Shown one piece after another: positions 36,553 to 48,539 of a DNA stretch of 64,000 nt. The translations under genes were made by a program, and so were the position numbers. Under the pieces are notes generated by a model. The model was not told the DNA's origin, did no database searches, and worked only from the letters and a program-made list of their open reading frames with translations. Origin of the DNA: Edaphochlamys debaryana (Eukaryota; Chlorophyta; Chlorophyceae; Chlamydomonadales); NCBI GenBank assembly GCA_016858145.1, contig JAEHOE010000181.1, positions 1 through 64,000 of the forward strand, in the 5' to 3' direction. The stretch's first letter is position 1. Each line of letters opens with the position of its first letter.

Positions 36553-37078
36553 CAGTGCTGCTATCTTCCTTTCGTTCTCGTGCAAGTTTCGATTCTGTGG
36601 GCTCTGCATGAAAGCGTTTTGGCACCTATGTACCGAAGGATTTGGCCCCTGCTGAACCCCTTTCGTGCGTCTGGGCCAAGGAACATTTCTGACAAAGTCT
36701 CCCCGGCACAAGGGTTCACGGTGTCAATAATTGCACGCTCCCGGAGCGCTGGCACGCCAAGGACCTTGCTCGACAGGGAACACTTCCCGACAACTGAAGG
36801 CAATCAAGCTAACGCCGCACTGCATGGTGCCTCCTGTGTGCCCCCTGAGCTCTGCAAGGACAGGAATCAAGGTTCCTGTAGCGGGGAACACTTTCTGACC
36901 AGGGGCCGTAGTGCAGGGCACGAATGTGCCAGCTGCAACACGGCCTCCCAACCCCTTGAACCGAAACCGAAAGCCTGCGAAAGCCAACTTTCGTGCTCAT
37001 GTACCGAAAGCCACGGCCCCTGGAGGGGGTACTTTCGGTTACAGCCAAGAGCCAAGCCCCAGGAAGATAGCAGCACTG
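36553..37078. mobile_element. hAT-like element family N3, interrupted near its left end
   Basis: Terminal inverted repeats CAGTGCTGCTATCTTCC (36,553) and GGAAGATAGCAGCACTG (ending 37,078). Its 8-bp target duplication is GTTTCGAT (35,765-35,772) and GTTTTGAT (37,079-37,086). The left duplication is separated from the element by the LINE fragment, which entered within the first four bases. Target and flanks match the uninterrupted site in the related copy near 15,171-15,182. It is ~0.5 kb and non-coding. Confidence 0.8.
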
Positions 37079-37385
37079 GTTTTGATGCGGCAGAGGTGGG
37101 GCCCTGGTCCCACCTGCCCCTCCCGCCCCCCTGGCGCCCCGTCACCTCAGCTGCCCACCCCTCGCAGGCCCTAGCTTGGCCTCCTACACCCCGCATAGCA
37201 TCCCACACTGCCAAGTCACGGGCCCTGGGCCAGAACATTGGGGCCTTGTGGAGGCAAATGTTCCACGGCGGGCAGAACTTTTGCGTCATTGGGGGCGAAA
37301 ATGGTGCATTCTGCCAGAACGTTTCGGTCAGAACGGCCGGAAATGTTCCAGCGTCCGTAACATTTCTGAACATTTCTCAACACTG

Positions 37386-38619
37386 CTGACAAGATCAGTT
37401 GACCGCCTGTGCAGCGTGGTCCCTGCTCCTGCTGCTTAGGAGCGTCTAGACGATGCCGTCCACACCACAGACGCGACCCATACCCAACAGGAAGGCTGAG
37501 CGTGGACAAGGGAGACCTCGCGTGCTGCTTGGTTGTGGCGTAGGCTGGGTGTAGGGCGTGGTCGCACAACACGCAGACCTGTGGGCAGACTGGGCACTGG
37601 GGCACCCAGGACCCAGGGCCCGGTTGCGCACTGCCAGGGCCTGTAACCCAGGGCACCCTGCCTCCGGCGGTTCTCCCCGTCTCCCGTCTCTTTCAAGGGT
37701 CGGGGTACCATGCGAGCCGGCGGAGGGCTGACGGCCATGTCGCCAGTATCCGCCAAAGACCCCACCGGTGACCAGGACGCAACGCTGGCTGGCGGAGTGG
37801 TGGGCCAGACCCGGTTGCACATTGCGTTGAGGGGAGCGTGTTGCCCTGTCTTCGTCTACTTCCATGGACTACGGAAACCCGTTGTGAAGGGCAACAGACC
37901 AGACGGATGTGCTGGCCTTACCATTGCGTACCGTATCTGGGTGGTTCGTATCAGCTCCGCCAGGCTCCGCACCACCAGCATGAAACATGGGGCAGCCAGT
38001 TCGCGCGCGCGCTTTGCAAACGAAAGGCCCTAAACCGTCAGCCCTAAGTTATGGCCCGTCACGACTCATTGGCAGCCCGCACCTAACGCACCTTGGCACT
38101 CGAGCTCAGCAACAATATCTCCGGTCCCTCCACCCAGCACAGAGTACTCCACAAACTGCTGCCGCTCGCCGCGCAACTTTGTACTCTACGGGCACCCCTT
38201 CCATGACGCTCCAAGCCACCAGGCGATGACCCGCCCTGGACCATAAACTGAGGACCTCGTCACCCTCGCCTCGCCTGCCGCCATCACTTGCGCTGCGTTC
38301 CCGACTGCGTCTTAGAAGCCTGTTGGGCGGCAAACTTGGCTCCGCGCGTGCCGGGGGCGTAGGCGGGCGCCTCGGGAGCGGCCGGCTTGGCAGAGCTGGG
38401 GAGCATGGGACGAAAGCATCGGGCAATCCGGTCGGACCAGGCGTATGCTGGCAGTGGAGGACGGGCAAGACCACTCCAGCCCTTTCAAGCGCTGGCTGCA
38501 CGGTAGCTGCCTGGGAAAAGTCGGGCACCTAGCACCTTGCACTGGCCACACAGGGTCAAGCCCACAGCACGCCCTGCCGGTGCATTGTCCTCATGCCTTT
38601 CCCCTGCATCACTGCCAGC
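37386..38619. other. Intergenic / 3' flank of the TIC62-like gene
   Basis: No gene or full element was recognised. The right part is probably 3' UTR of the minus-strand gene ending at 38,620. A short segment near 37,795-37,833 resembles 33,080-33,117. Confidence 0.4.
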
Positions 38620-41600
38620 TCACCGGCTGGAAGAGGTGCTGCGCGAGGGCGGCGGCGGCGGAGGGGCGGCCTTCTTTGCGGGAGGGGGTGGCGGGGGAGC
38701 GGCCTTCTTGGCCGCAACGGGCAGCGGTGAAGCGGCCCTCTTGACGGGCGCGGGCGGAGGAGGGGCCGGAGCGGCCTTGCGCACCACGGTGGTCGCCGGC
38801 TTGGGGGGCGCCGGAGCGGGCTTGGCCGGAGCCGGGGCGGGCTTGGCGGGGGCCGCCTTAACGGGCGCGGCCTTGGCCGGGACCGGGGCCACCTTGCGGA
38901 CCGTGGTGGTGCTGGTGCCGCCGCGCCGGGGTGCGGGCGCCTCCTCCTCGTCATCGTCGGAGACGGTCTGCGTGGCCACGGAAATGTGACTGATGAGTAC
39001 AATACGCTTCCAGGTTTCAGTTTCGCCCGAATGCTCACCACAGGGGCACCGAAGGAGAAGAAGCCTGAGCCTGCCTTCTTCTTGGGCTCCTCCTCCTTCT
39101 TGGGCTCCTCCTTCTTGGGTGCCTCCTTCTTGGCAGCCACCTGCAAAGGGTCACGACGCAGCGTAACGGTCATGCCAGGTGTACTGTCAGCTACCACACA
39201 CCTTGCCGGTGCCAAACCCGCCCGAACCCTGTGTTCGCCGCCTCTCGCAAGCAAGCAATGCCTTGACAGCTGAGGCCTTCGTTTCCCCACCTTGCCGGTG
39301 CCGAAGGAGAAGAAGCCGCTGCCCGCCTTGGGCGCCTCCTCCTTCTTGGGCTCCTCTTTCTTCGGGGCCTCCTTCTTGGGTTCCTCCTTCTTGGCAGCCA
39401 CCTGCAGGGGAGCGCCCCAGTCAAGGACGTAGCGAACGCAATAACCCCTGCCCTCTACATCCTCACCTTGCCGGTGCCGAACCCGAAGAAGCCGCTGCCC
39501 GCCTTGGGCGCCTCCACCTCCTCCACCACCATCAGCTCCTCCACCACCACAGCGCGGGCCTGCGCCGCACGGCGGGCGGACCGGGTGCCGATCTGGGGCT
39601 CCTCAGCCACCTCCTTCTTGGCGGGCTCCTCCTTCTTGGCGGCAGCCTGCGGGGGGTTACGGTTATGTAGCTACGCTCCTTTGCATCGCCAGTGTCAGCC
39701 CCTTGGCACTGCACCAGCTGTGCCGACCTTCCCACCCAGTCCACCTTGGCGGTGCCGCCGAAGCCCAGGCTGAACAGGCCCATGGCGGGGGCGGCCTTCT
39801 TGGCGGCCTCCTCGGCGGCGGCGGCGGCGGCCTCAGCAGCGGCAGCTTCGGCGGCGGCCACAAGCTGCGAGGAAGTGAAGTTGGGCGTGAGATCTTCTGC
39901 GACCCGCGATGGACGGCCCCCGCCATACGGAAATGAAATGGCTGCGGCCCACCTCGCGGACCGAATCGGCCGCAGACAGCTGCTCCTCGGCGGTGGCGCC
40001 CACCTGCATACGAGGCGGGGGGATGGGCGCCTTGCGAACTGAAATTCCGCTGCGAAACCAGGCGCCGGAACACAGCAAGCGCCTCCGCGGCAGGAGAGGC
40101 GCACACGACCACTGCCAGCTCCCCAGCAGCCATGGCTTGGCTCGCGGTTGGGTACCAGGGCCTCCCGCCGCCGTTGCCCCGGCTTCAAAATGCACCCACC
40201 TCCACCACCAGCTCGGCGGGGGTGCTGGCGGCCTTGAGCACCTCACCCACCACACCGGCCACCTGGGGGGTGCACAACTTTTGAAGTGGCATGGACATGG
40301 ACAAGCAGACGCACGGGCCAAAACCCGTTGCGAGCTGCTGCCTGACGCCCCCTCCACAGGAAGCACAGCGGCAGGCGCGGCCCTCAATCCCCTACCTGGG
40401 CCTTGCTGGTGGTGAGCGAGGTGGGCACGGAGCCCAGGCCTCCAATCTTTAGGTACTCGGGGGCAGCCTCATCTGCCGTGCGGTCGGTGCCGTACGCACG
40501 CACGATGGCGTATGGCGTACCGCAGTCGGCCACCTGAGGCGGGCGCGTGGTGGCATGCGCACTTCAGTAGCCTGGGCAACATGCCCCTGCCGTCCGCTCG
40601 GCTCACCCTTTGGTGCTAGCCCGACACGGCCTTAGGGTTGCTGTCTGGGTCCTGATGCCACCCCAACCCGTTCTCCACGCACCAGCTGCTCCGTGCGTCC
40701 CAGGCGGTCCACGCCCTTGGCGCTCGCGGCCACGGGCGCGGGCTTGGGCGCCCCGAAGAACCCGAAGAAGCCACCGCCGCCGCCACCACCGCCAGCCGAG
40801 GCGCCGGGCGTGGTCGACACCAGCACGATACCCGCCGCGTTGGTGGCGTTGGCAATGGCAATGGCCGTCTCCACCTCCTGGCAATTGCGGGGTCGGACCG
40901 TTGAGGGTGGAGGGAGTGGATGACTTGCACAAGCACCTGGGTGCCATGTGTTGACATCGTTTCGGGACGCACCTTGGGCCCGGTGCGGGCCTTGGCCTCC
41001 TGGTCTCCATCCACCACCACAACCTTGGCGCGCCTGGGGGAAGGGACAGCGGACGTCAATGCCCGCAGTCGTCAGCCACACCCGCAACGATGCGGGGTGG
41101 CAATATGAGTCGGCCCAGTGCACAGCTGCACGGCTTGAACCACACCTGGGGCCCAGACTCAAATGCAACCGCCGACCCCTGATTGCAGCAGCCAACCTCG
41201 CTGCAATCCCTGTGCTCCCTAACCCCTGGCCCCAGGGCCCCACTTGGGCAGGGCCTTGACGGCCCCCTCGTCCTCAATCAAGGAGGCCGTAGACACCAGC
41301 TTCAGGTTGGACGCCGCCGCCTGGGGAAATGCAAGCCGAGGAAAGTTAGAATGCAACGCCGCCCATGTAGCCACCCCCTATGAGCGCTCACAGCTTCAAA
41401 GCTGTCCCTGAGCCTCTACGCCCCACAAGTAGTCACCTTGTCGATGATCTCATAGCGGCGGAAGAAATCAAAGGCATTGTTGGCGGCGTCCAGATCGGAC
41501 ACAGCTGCGCTTGGAAGGAGCAGAGGGCAGGAATGCAGCGCCCCCCGTTGATCTAGTCCTGTCCTCCCCGGACCACTTTCCCTGGCAGACTCCCTGGCAG

Positions 41601-42303
41601 ACTCCCTGGCAGACTCTGGTTGCTGCTGACCCCTTCAACAGCAGCCGGTGCTTACTGACCCGCAGTGACCTGCAATGAATGTGAGTGCAGGCATGGGTTT
41701 AACCGGGTGAAGCCGAGTGCGGTCCACAAGCTGTACACAACCCCAGCGCACACGCGTGCTAAGACAAGTGCACACGCGTGGTAATGACAACTCACCTTAA
41801 AGCCCGAGGTGATGAGCTCGGCCACGACGCGGATGGAGAGCTGCCCGGTGCCACCTGCCGACGCCCGGGCAGGACCGGGGGTGAGGGGTAGGGCGCGACG
41901 ACGGAGGACCCCGGTCACACGAACGCCCATCCCCTCGAGGCTCAATTGTGCTGATCAAGCCCAGCTGCTGCCAACGAGCCTGAGCGGACGTGTCCTTGCG
42001 CGCGGCATGGCAGTGTGTGCATTGCAAAACTGCCCCAAACGCACCAACAACGATGACCGGCGTTCCCTTGTAGGCAGCGGCCGCGCGCAGCGCGATCGTG
42101 CGCACAGCGATGGTGCCGGCCTTCTCAAATGCCCCCGTCAGGCCTCCCGTCGCGGCCTCCGCCTGAACGCGCACCGCCGACCTCCGGCTGCCAGCGATCA
42201 GTCGCGCAGGCACAGCCACCTGGCGAGCAACAGCGGCGACAGCAGGCTTGCCATCACCGCCGCGTGCAAGCGCCGAGCGGGTTTGGGCACCAAGGAGCTT
42301 CAT
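38620..42303 (-). CDS. TIC62-like plastid NAD(P)-binding protein with modular C-terminus
   Basis: Fifteen exons (5' to 3'): 42303-42045, 41854-41796, 41669-41660, 41504-41437, 41320-41244, 41033-40973, 40877-40683, 40533-40396, 40262-40196, 40038-39953, 39864-39745, 39646-39467, 39401-39291, 39140-39039, 38967-38620; ~626 residues. The Arg/Ala-rich N-terminus suits a chloroplast transit peptide. The Rossmann motif VIVVGGTGQ (residues ~83-91), VVAELITSGFKV and YAIVRAYGTDR (~251) match the atypical SDR fold of TIC62, a stromal/thylakoid protein that binds ferredoxin-NADP reductase. The tail has three successive exons, each with Lys/Glu-rich sequence then AGSGFFSFG-type ends, and a final Pro/Ala/Lys-rich exon. 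A G-rich GFFGFFGAPK insert also sits inside the Rossmann domain (exon 7). The plant FNR-binding repeat is not seen, so the partner is unknown. Exon 9/10 junction and start are the least certain. Confidence 0.75.
41660..41669 (-). other. 10-bp microexon (exon 3 of the TIC62-like gene)
   Basis: Between GCAG|GTCACTGCGG and the donor GTCAGT lies a 10-bp exon. It is the only choice I found that keeps the frame from GFKV (exon 2) to VSDLDAANNAFDFF (exon 4), giving GFKV-VTA-AVSDL. The match of the joined region to the corresponding TIC62 strand-helix supports it. Confidence 0.65.
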
Positions 42304-42582
42304 CTCTTCCCAGGAGATCACTCGAGTGTTAAAAACTAAGTAACTCCTATGCTGCCCAGGTCTCACAGGTCAGCGCGGGGCTTCCGCCGCGAGCGATCTG
42401 CCTGCGGGCCTCACGAAATCGCCGCGTCTTGCCCCAGACTCCACAGCCTTCATCAAGAGCTAATCATGGCTACTGAATACGCAGATACTACCCCGAGTAC
42501 CAGTGGTCGGATGTACTGGACCCAGGGGTCCGCCGCCCAGGGGTCCCCTCTTGCACGTCTTGCACGCACGCGAGAGTAGAAG

Positions 42583-43276
42583 CAGGTTCCTGTGACACAC
42601 GCACACACCTAAGAGGCAGGGGAACCGGACGACATGCGGTCGCGTTCCGGCCTTCCAGGGTGCACTCCGTCGTTCGTAAGCTTCCAACGTGCGTGCCCAG
42701 CGCCCCATACCTAGGGCGAACCCCGTGGACCCCTTCCACTGAGAGGTTTACGCCGGTGGTGCTCGCCCACGGCGGTGACGGGAGGCCTACGCCCCCTTCC
42801 CTATCAGGTCGGCACATCACACGGGGCCTTCCGAGCTGTCAACTCCTCCCGACCACTGCCCGCACCTCATCACTGACCATAGCCGACGTAATAGCTACGG
42901 CTCAGCTACCGTCGGACTGTCCAGCCCCACCGAAGCACAGACCACTACGATAAGTGCCAGTTGGCTGGCCCCAGCAACGTGCCCCGTGCGTGTTTCTCTC
43001 TACGATGTAGAATTTGCATATTAGAACTTCGCGACACGCTTCACGCGCTGAGCTCCCTTCACCGCCAGGCAACGCCCCAGCGTAGAAGCAGAGGGCAGAA
43101 CGCAGGGGCAGCGGGAAGCCCTTCGGCGGGAAGCACGTGGGAGGCACGCTAGAGCGCCTGCGACCAGCGGCGCGTGCCACGTCGCCTACACAACGCGGAT
43201 CAGATATTGTTGCAGTGCGGCCCAGGGTGCCAGGGGTGACCCACTGACGACCCACCGGCCATGCAGACCCAGCCCC
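42583..43276. repeat. Interspersed repeat, copy A
   Basis: From CAGGTTCCTGTGACACACGC to GGCCATGCAGACCCAGCCCC this segment matches 50,950-51,606 almost base for base, apart from a few small gaps (for example extra sequence near 42,725-42,775). Shared landmarks include CATATTAGAACTTCGCGACA and CAGATATTGTTGCAGTGCGG. No ORF is conserved in a meaningful way and no terminal repeats are clear. It lies in the 5' flank of the TIC62-like gene and the 3' flank of AK6. Confidence 0.85.
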
Positions 43277-43789
43277 AAAGCCTCGCAAGCCCCGAGTGGG
43301 TTTGGGATGAGGATTGTTATAGACCTCTGAAGCTCTGAAACCCTTGGCCCCACAATTTACAGGCAACCTTGCGCACGAACGCGCAACAAGACCCCAACAG
43401 ACTTGTGCTTCAGGTGACCCCGAACAGCCGAAACGACGACGCATTCAACATGGCGCCCAGCCTACCCCGTCGTGGGGAATTACTTTACACACGCCGTGGC
43501 CTCAGCATGAGCGCAATGCAGGCAGCACTTCTCCAATGGCCAGAGCACGCATTCGGGTTCCGGTCTAGTTCGGGTCCTACCAAGCATACGTGGTATGCCG
43601 CGAGGCATGTGCTGTGGCCAACACATGGGCCAAACCTGCCCCCGCAGACTAGGCCCCCGCAGTGCAGATCTACGATGCCTAGCTTTGGGGCATGTTGCTT
43701 CGCCCTTCATGCATCCATGCCCACTTAACTGCCCTCCATCACATGCCGGCCATAGAGAGCGTGGCCGTTGCATGGCCATGGAACCAGCG

Positions 43790-45420
<1,631 letters not shown>

Positions 45421-45835
45421 GGCACTGTTTCGGTATCCTTCGGAAGACTACAAGCACGTAGAAAGTCTGGCTCGATAGCGACTTGGCGTGGGGCAGCTGT
45501 GAAGCGCGTCGGGAAGAGCAAGCTCCCCTGGACCAGCCTGGACCCCTCATCCCGTGGGGCGTTAGGGCGAGGTGCGGCTTTTGCAAGGTCGCCGGGGGCC
45601 CGGATGTGGATGTCAGTCTTGCCAGATCACCGGGCCAAGCTACTAAAGCTACCGGGCTGCTTCGAGCGACGAGGGGGACGAGAGCCCTCGGTGTCGGCCC
45701 AGTGCATCAAATTCCAGTACTGTGATGCAGCCAGTCAGCGGCCCAGTCAGCGGCCCAGGTCGTCTCTCGGACCTCCCAGCGGAGACCGCTTGCTAGCCGC
45801 CGCGCACTCCTCCGCCCCGCCTCCTTCGATCAATC

Positions 45836-48137
45836 CTACCCTGAAGACAGCTTGTCGTCGTCCTTCTCCCGGTCCACCTCCTTGTCCTTGCCCAAGCCCT
45901 TCTCCTTCTCAGACCCCTCGGACCCCTGCTTGGCCACCCCTGGCGGCTTCTTCCCCGTCCGCTGCAGCGTGTAGAGCGCTATGGCCACCAGCGCGCCTCC
46001 CGCCAAGTACTTCCAGCTCATGGGTTTGGGGAAGACCATGAAGGAAAGGATGACCTGGCACACCTGTAAGGGGGCGGTGTGTGGGGTGGCAATTGCGGGG
46101 TCAACAGTGGGGTGGGGGTGATGGAGTGTTCTTCAATGTGGCCGGCCGCTCTTCCTGCGCTCCGCATCTAACATCCTGAGCGTCCTGAGCGCGCACAGAC
46201 CGCAGCGCAAATCCGCTCCAATGCCCACCTCAAGACAGCGGACGATCCCCTGCCCGAGCCCGGACCGGCGCCCAGCCTACCTCAAAGGCTGACATCAGCC
46301 TTTCCCCCACGATCCCCTCCCCGTACCTTGCGCATGCTCTTCACGATCTCCGTGTTGGTGGCGCCAAAGTTCTTGATGAGCAGCAGCACCAGGCACACGG
46401 TCACGTAGCCCAGCACCGAGAAGGCGCAGATGGTGGGAACCGTCTCGGGGTGCGCCTGGGAGTGGGCCCAGGCGCGCCAGAGCTCGCCTGAGGGATTGGA
46501 TCCGAGGACCCCAGGGTAGTAGGCGGACAGGGAGGTGTTGGTGGTGGTTTCGGGGGCAGGGGTCAAGCATGCCGCCGACATGGCGCCTTCATGGGCCCTC
46601 AGCATGCCAGCAACTGTTCGCCTGCCCCTTCACGTCTGCGCCCCCACACGCTGAAAACACCTCCTTCTAAGCCACGCACCGGATCCACACAACACAACGA
46701 ACGCCTCCGCCGCCGCGAATGTAGAGAGGTACACCATCACCTCGGCGTGCGTGGCGGGCGTGCGGATGCGGAAGAACTGCCGCTCCTCCAGGTTGGCGGT
46801 CAGCGCGTCACACACCTGCGCACAGGGCCATGGCGGCAGCCATCACGCCCAGGTTTCGGGCCCCAACAGCCCGCCCCAGCATCAGTTGCACAAGCCCCGC
46901 CGCCATCCCCGACCGGCCCACGCCCCACACTCAGAGCCCCGCCCCAGCCTCAGGGCCCCACCCCACCAGCGCAATAGCAATGAGCGCCACGCCTATCCCA
47001 CTGAAGTTGGGCGCCCCCTCCGCATCGCCCATGGTGAAGAGCGTGATGCCCACCACCAGCAGCCCGCCAGCGCCGTACTGCAGCGCCGTGTAGCGCTGGC
47101 CCACGACCAGGCTGAAGGAGGGAGGAGAGTGGGAGGGGGCAGGCCAAAAGGAGAGGGGTACTTGCAATGCGAGACCACGAGGACATGGGCAGCCCACCAC
47201 GCGGCCTTTCAGAGCAGGCCCTCCACAGCTGAATGCCTGCTCCGCACAGCCCCGGCCGCACCTCCTGAACGCCATGACAGGGATGACCCTGCAGCTCTTA
47301 AACACGATGCGGGTCGTGTAGTTAAGGTAGTTGAGGGCCCAGTTGGTGAAGTACGCCCCGCCCATGGCCAGCACTGAGACAATGGCGTAATCCTGCGGGA
47401 GGGGCACGAGCAGGCAGGGTTGCACGGGGCTGATTGCTATGAGCCACATGGGCCGGCCTTCGCAGACCACCATCTAGATCAGGTTTTGACACGAGTCACG
47501 CCTACCCGGATTGCTGCATGGCGCTTGAAGTTCCGCGTCACAGCGCTCTCCAGAATGCCGCACGCCGCATAGCAAAGGTAAGTGATGAACGTCATCCAGC
47601 CACCATACTCAAACCCCGGAATGTTAAAGACCTTCTCCTGGAGCGTGGAAAAGCCCAGTGCAGATGCAATGGATCTGCGGAAGCAAGGTACAGATGCCAG
47701 GTTTGGTGCGCGCTCCAGGCGAGGGTGTCCGCCCCGCTCAATATGACACGACGTGGGACTCGGCCCTGCCCACCCTATCGCCAGAGCTGCGAATAAGCCC
47801 GCTTGACTGCGTGGTGCCTTCGCTGTGAGGTAGGATGGCTTGCTTGCCACCTCAGCCTACGTGTTTAAAGGCAGCGGGGGGCGGGGTTGGGGGGCGGGCG
47901 GCGCGGGTGGGGTAAGTGCGGACACCCGCACCACAACAGCCATCCGCGCCTGGTCCAGCCGAGCCCCGATCAGCACCGCGTAAGCTGAAGCTTGAAGTAT
48001 ATGATCCTAAGCCGAACGGGTCTGGGGAAGGCCCCGCAGGCTGCAGAAGTCGATGCCCCCGGACCCACTTGTGCCGCTTCGACGTCCGCGCGCAACAGCG
48101 GCTTGTGCTCCTCATCTTTCGCCCTTTCTTTCAACAT
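45836..48137 (-). CDS. SLC35B-type PAPS/nucleotide-sugar transporter
   Basis: Seven exons (48137-47977, 47674-47506, 47392-47262, 47111-46967, 46815-46680, 46487-46327, 46063-45836) give ~376 residues. Hydrophobic segments and landmarks follow SLC35B2/B3 (PAPST) and UDP-galactose transporter relatives: FEYGGWMTFITYLCYA, LNYLNYTTRIVFKSCRVIPVM, GQRYTALQYGAGGLLVVGITLF, CDALTANLEERQF, LLLIKNFGATNTEIV and ILSFMVFPKPMSW. These antiporters bring PAPS or nucleotide sugars into the Golgi/ER lumen. The tail after GALVAIALYTLQ is Lys/Glu/Asp-rich (KEKGLGKDKEVDREKDDDK), cytosolic by topology. The first exon is inferred only from splice phase and a suitable ATG, so the N-terminus is provisional. Substrate cannot be read from sequence. 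Confidence 0.85.
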
Positions 48138-48539
48138 TGTGACTCAGAAAGCGCTTAGCGGGCTCGTAGGAAGCGGACTGAACTGCACCCGGTTCTTGAA
48201 GCTGTTCCTACCCGCGTAATGTTGCTGATTGTTGGATAGGATCACGCATCAGTGCTAGTACTAGTAACTTTGTCGCTTGACTCGTGCGGGCAAAGCTGAT
48301 CGCGCCCGCTCTGCCGGATGGGGACTACGCCCTCTCGCCCTGGCCCCCAGGGCATCACCGGCAGGCTCATCTGTAATATACTCAATTACAGTCATACTCA
48401 CCGCGCAACGTTTTGCGCGCTGTCGCGCAAGCCATCATCATCACAAGCATCTCTGCTGGAAAGGCACTGCCGAGCGCGCTGCTTGCCTCCTTAGCTCTGA
48501 GTGTGACCGCAGATAGCATTGTAGGCAGCGCCTGGCAGC
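48138..48539. promoter_or_regulatory. Divergent intergenic region (transporter / bL25)
   Basis: About 400 bp separates two divergent start codons, so it should contain both promoters and 5' leaders. I see no TATA box at a convincing distance and no repeat insertion. The assignment is positional only. Confidence 0.45.

Larger units (their letters stand above)
35605..37385. mobile_element. hAT-like element family N2 with nested insertions
   Basis: The outer element starts CAGTGTTGCTATCTTCCGTG at 35,605 and ends CTCAACACTG at 37,385. It is flanked by near-identical 8-bp duplications CTGACAAA (35,597-35,604) and CTGACAAG (37,386-37,393). Removing the inner block 35,773-37,078 leaves ~475 bp that align with the truncated copy at 15,026. 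There is no transposase ORF, so it is non-autonomous. It carries a second hAT-like element, which itself carries a LINE fragment. Confidence 0.85.

Noticed and set aside
38556..39401. 281-codon minus-strand ORF across the TIC62-like tail
   Set aside because: It reads through introns and changes frame relative to the modular exons; splice sites with phase 0 explain the region better.
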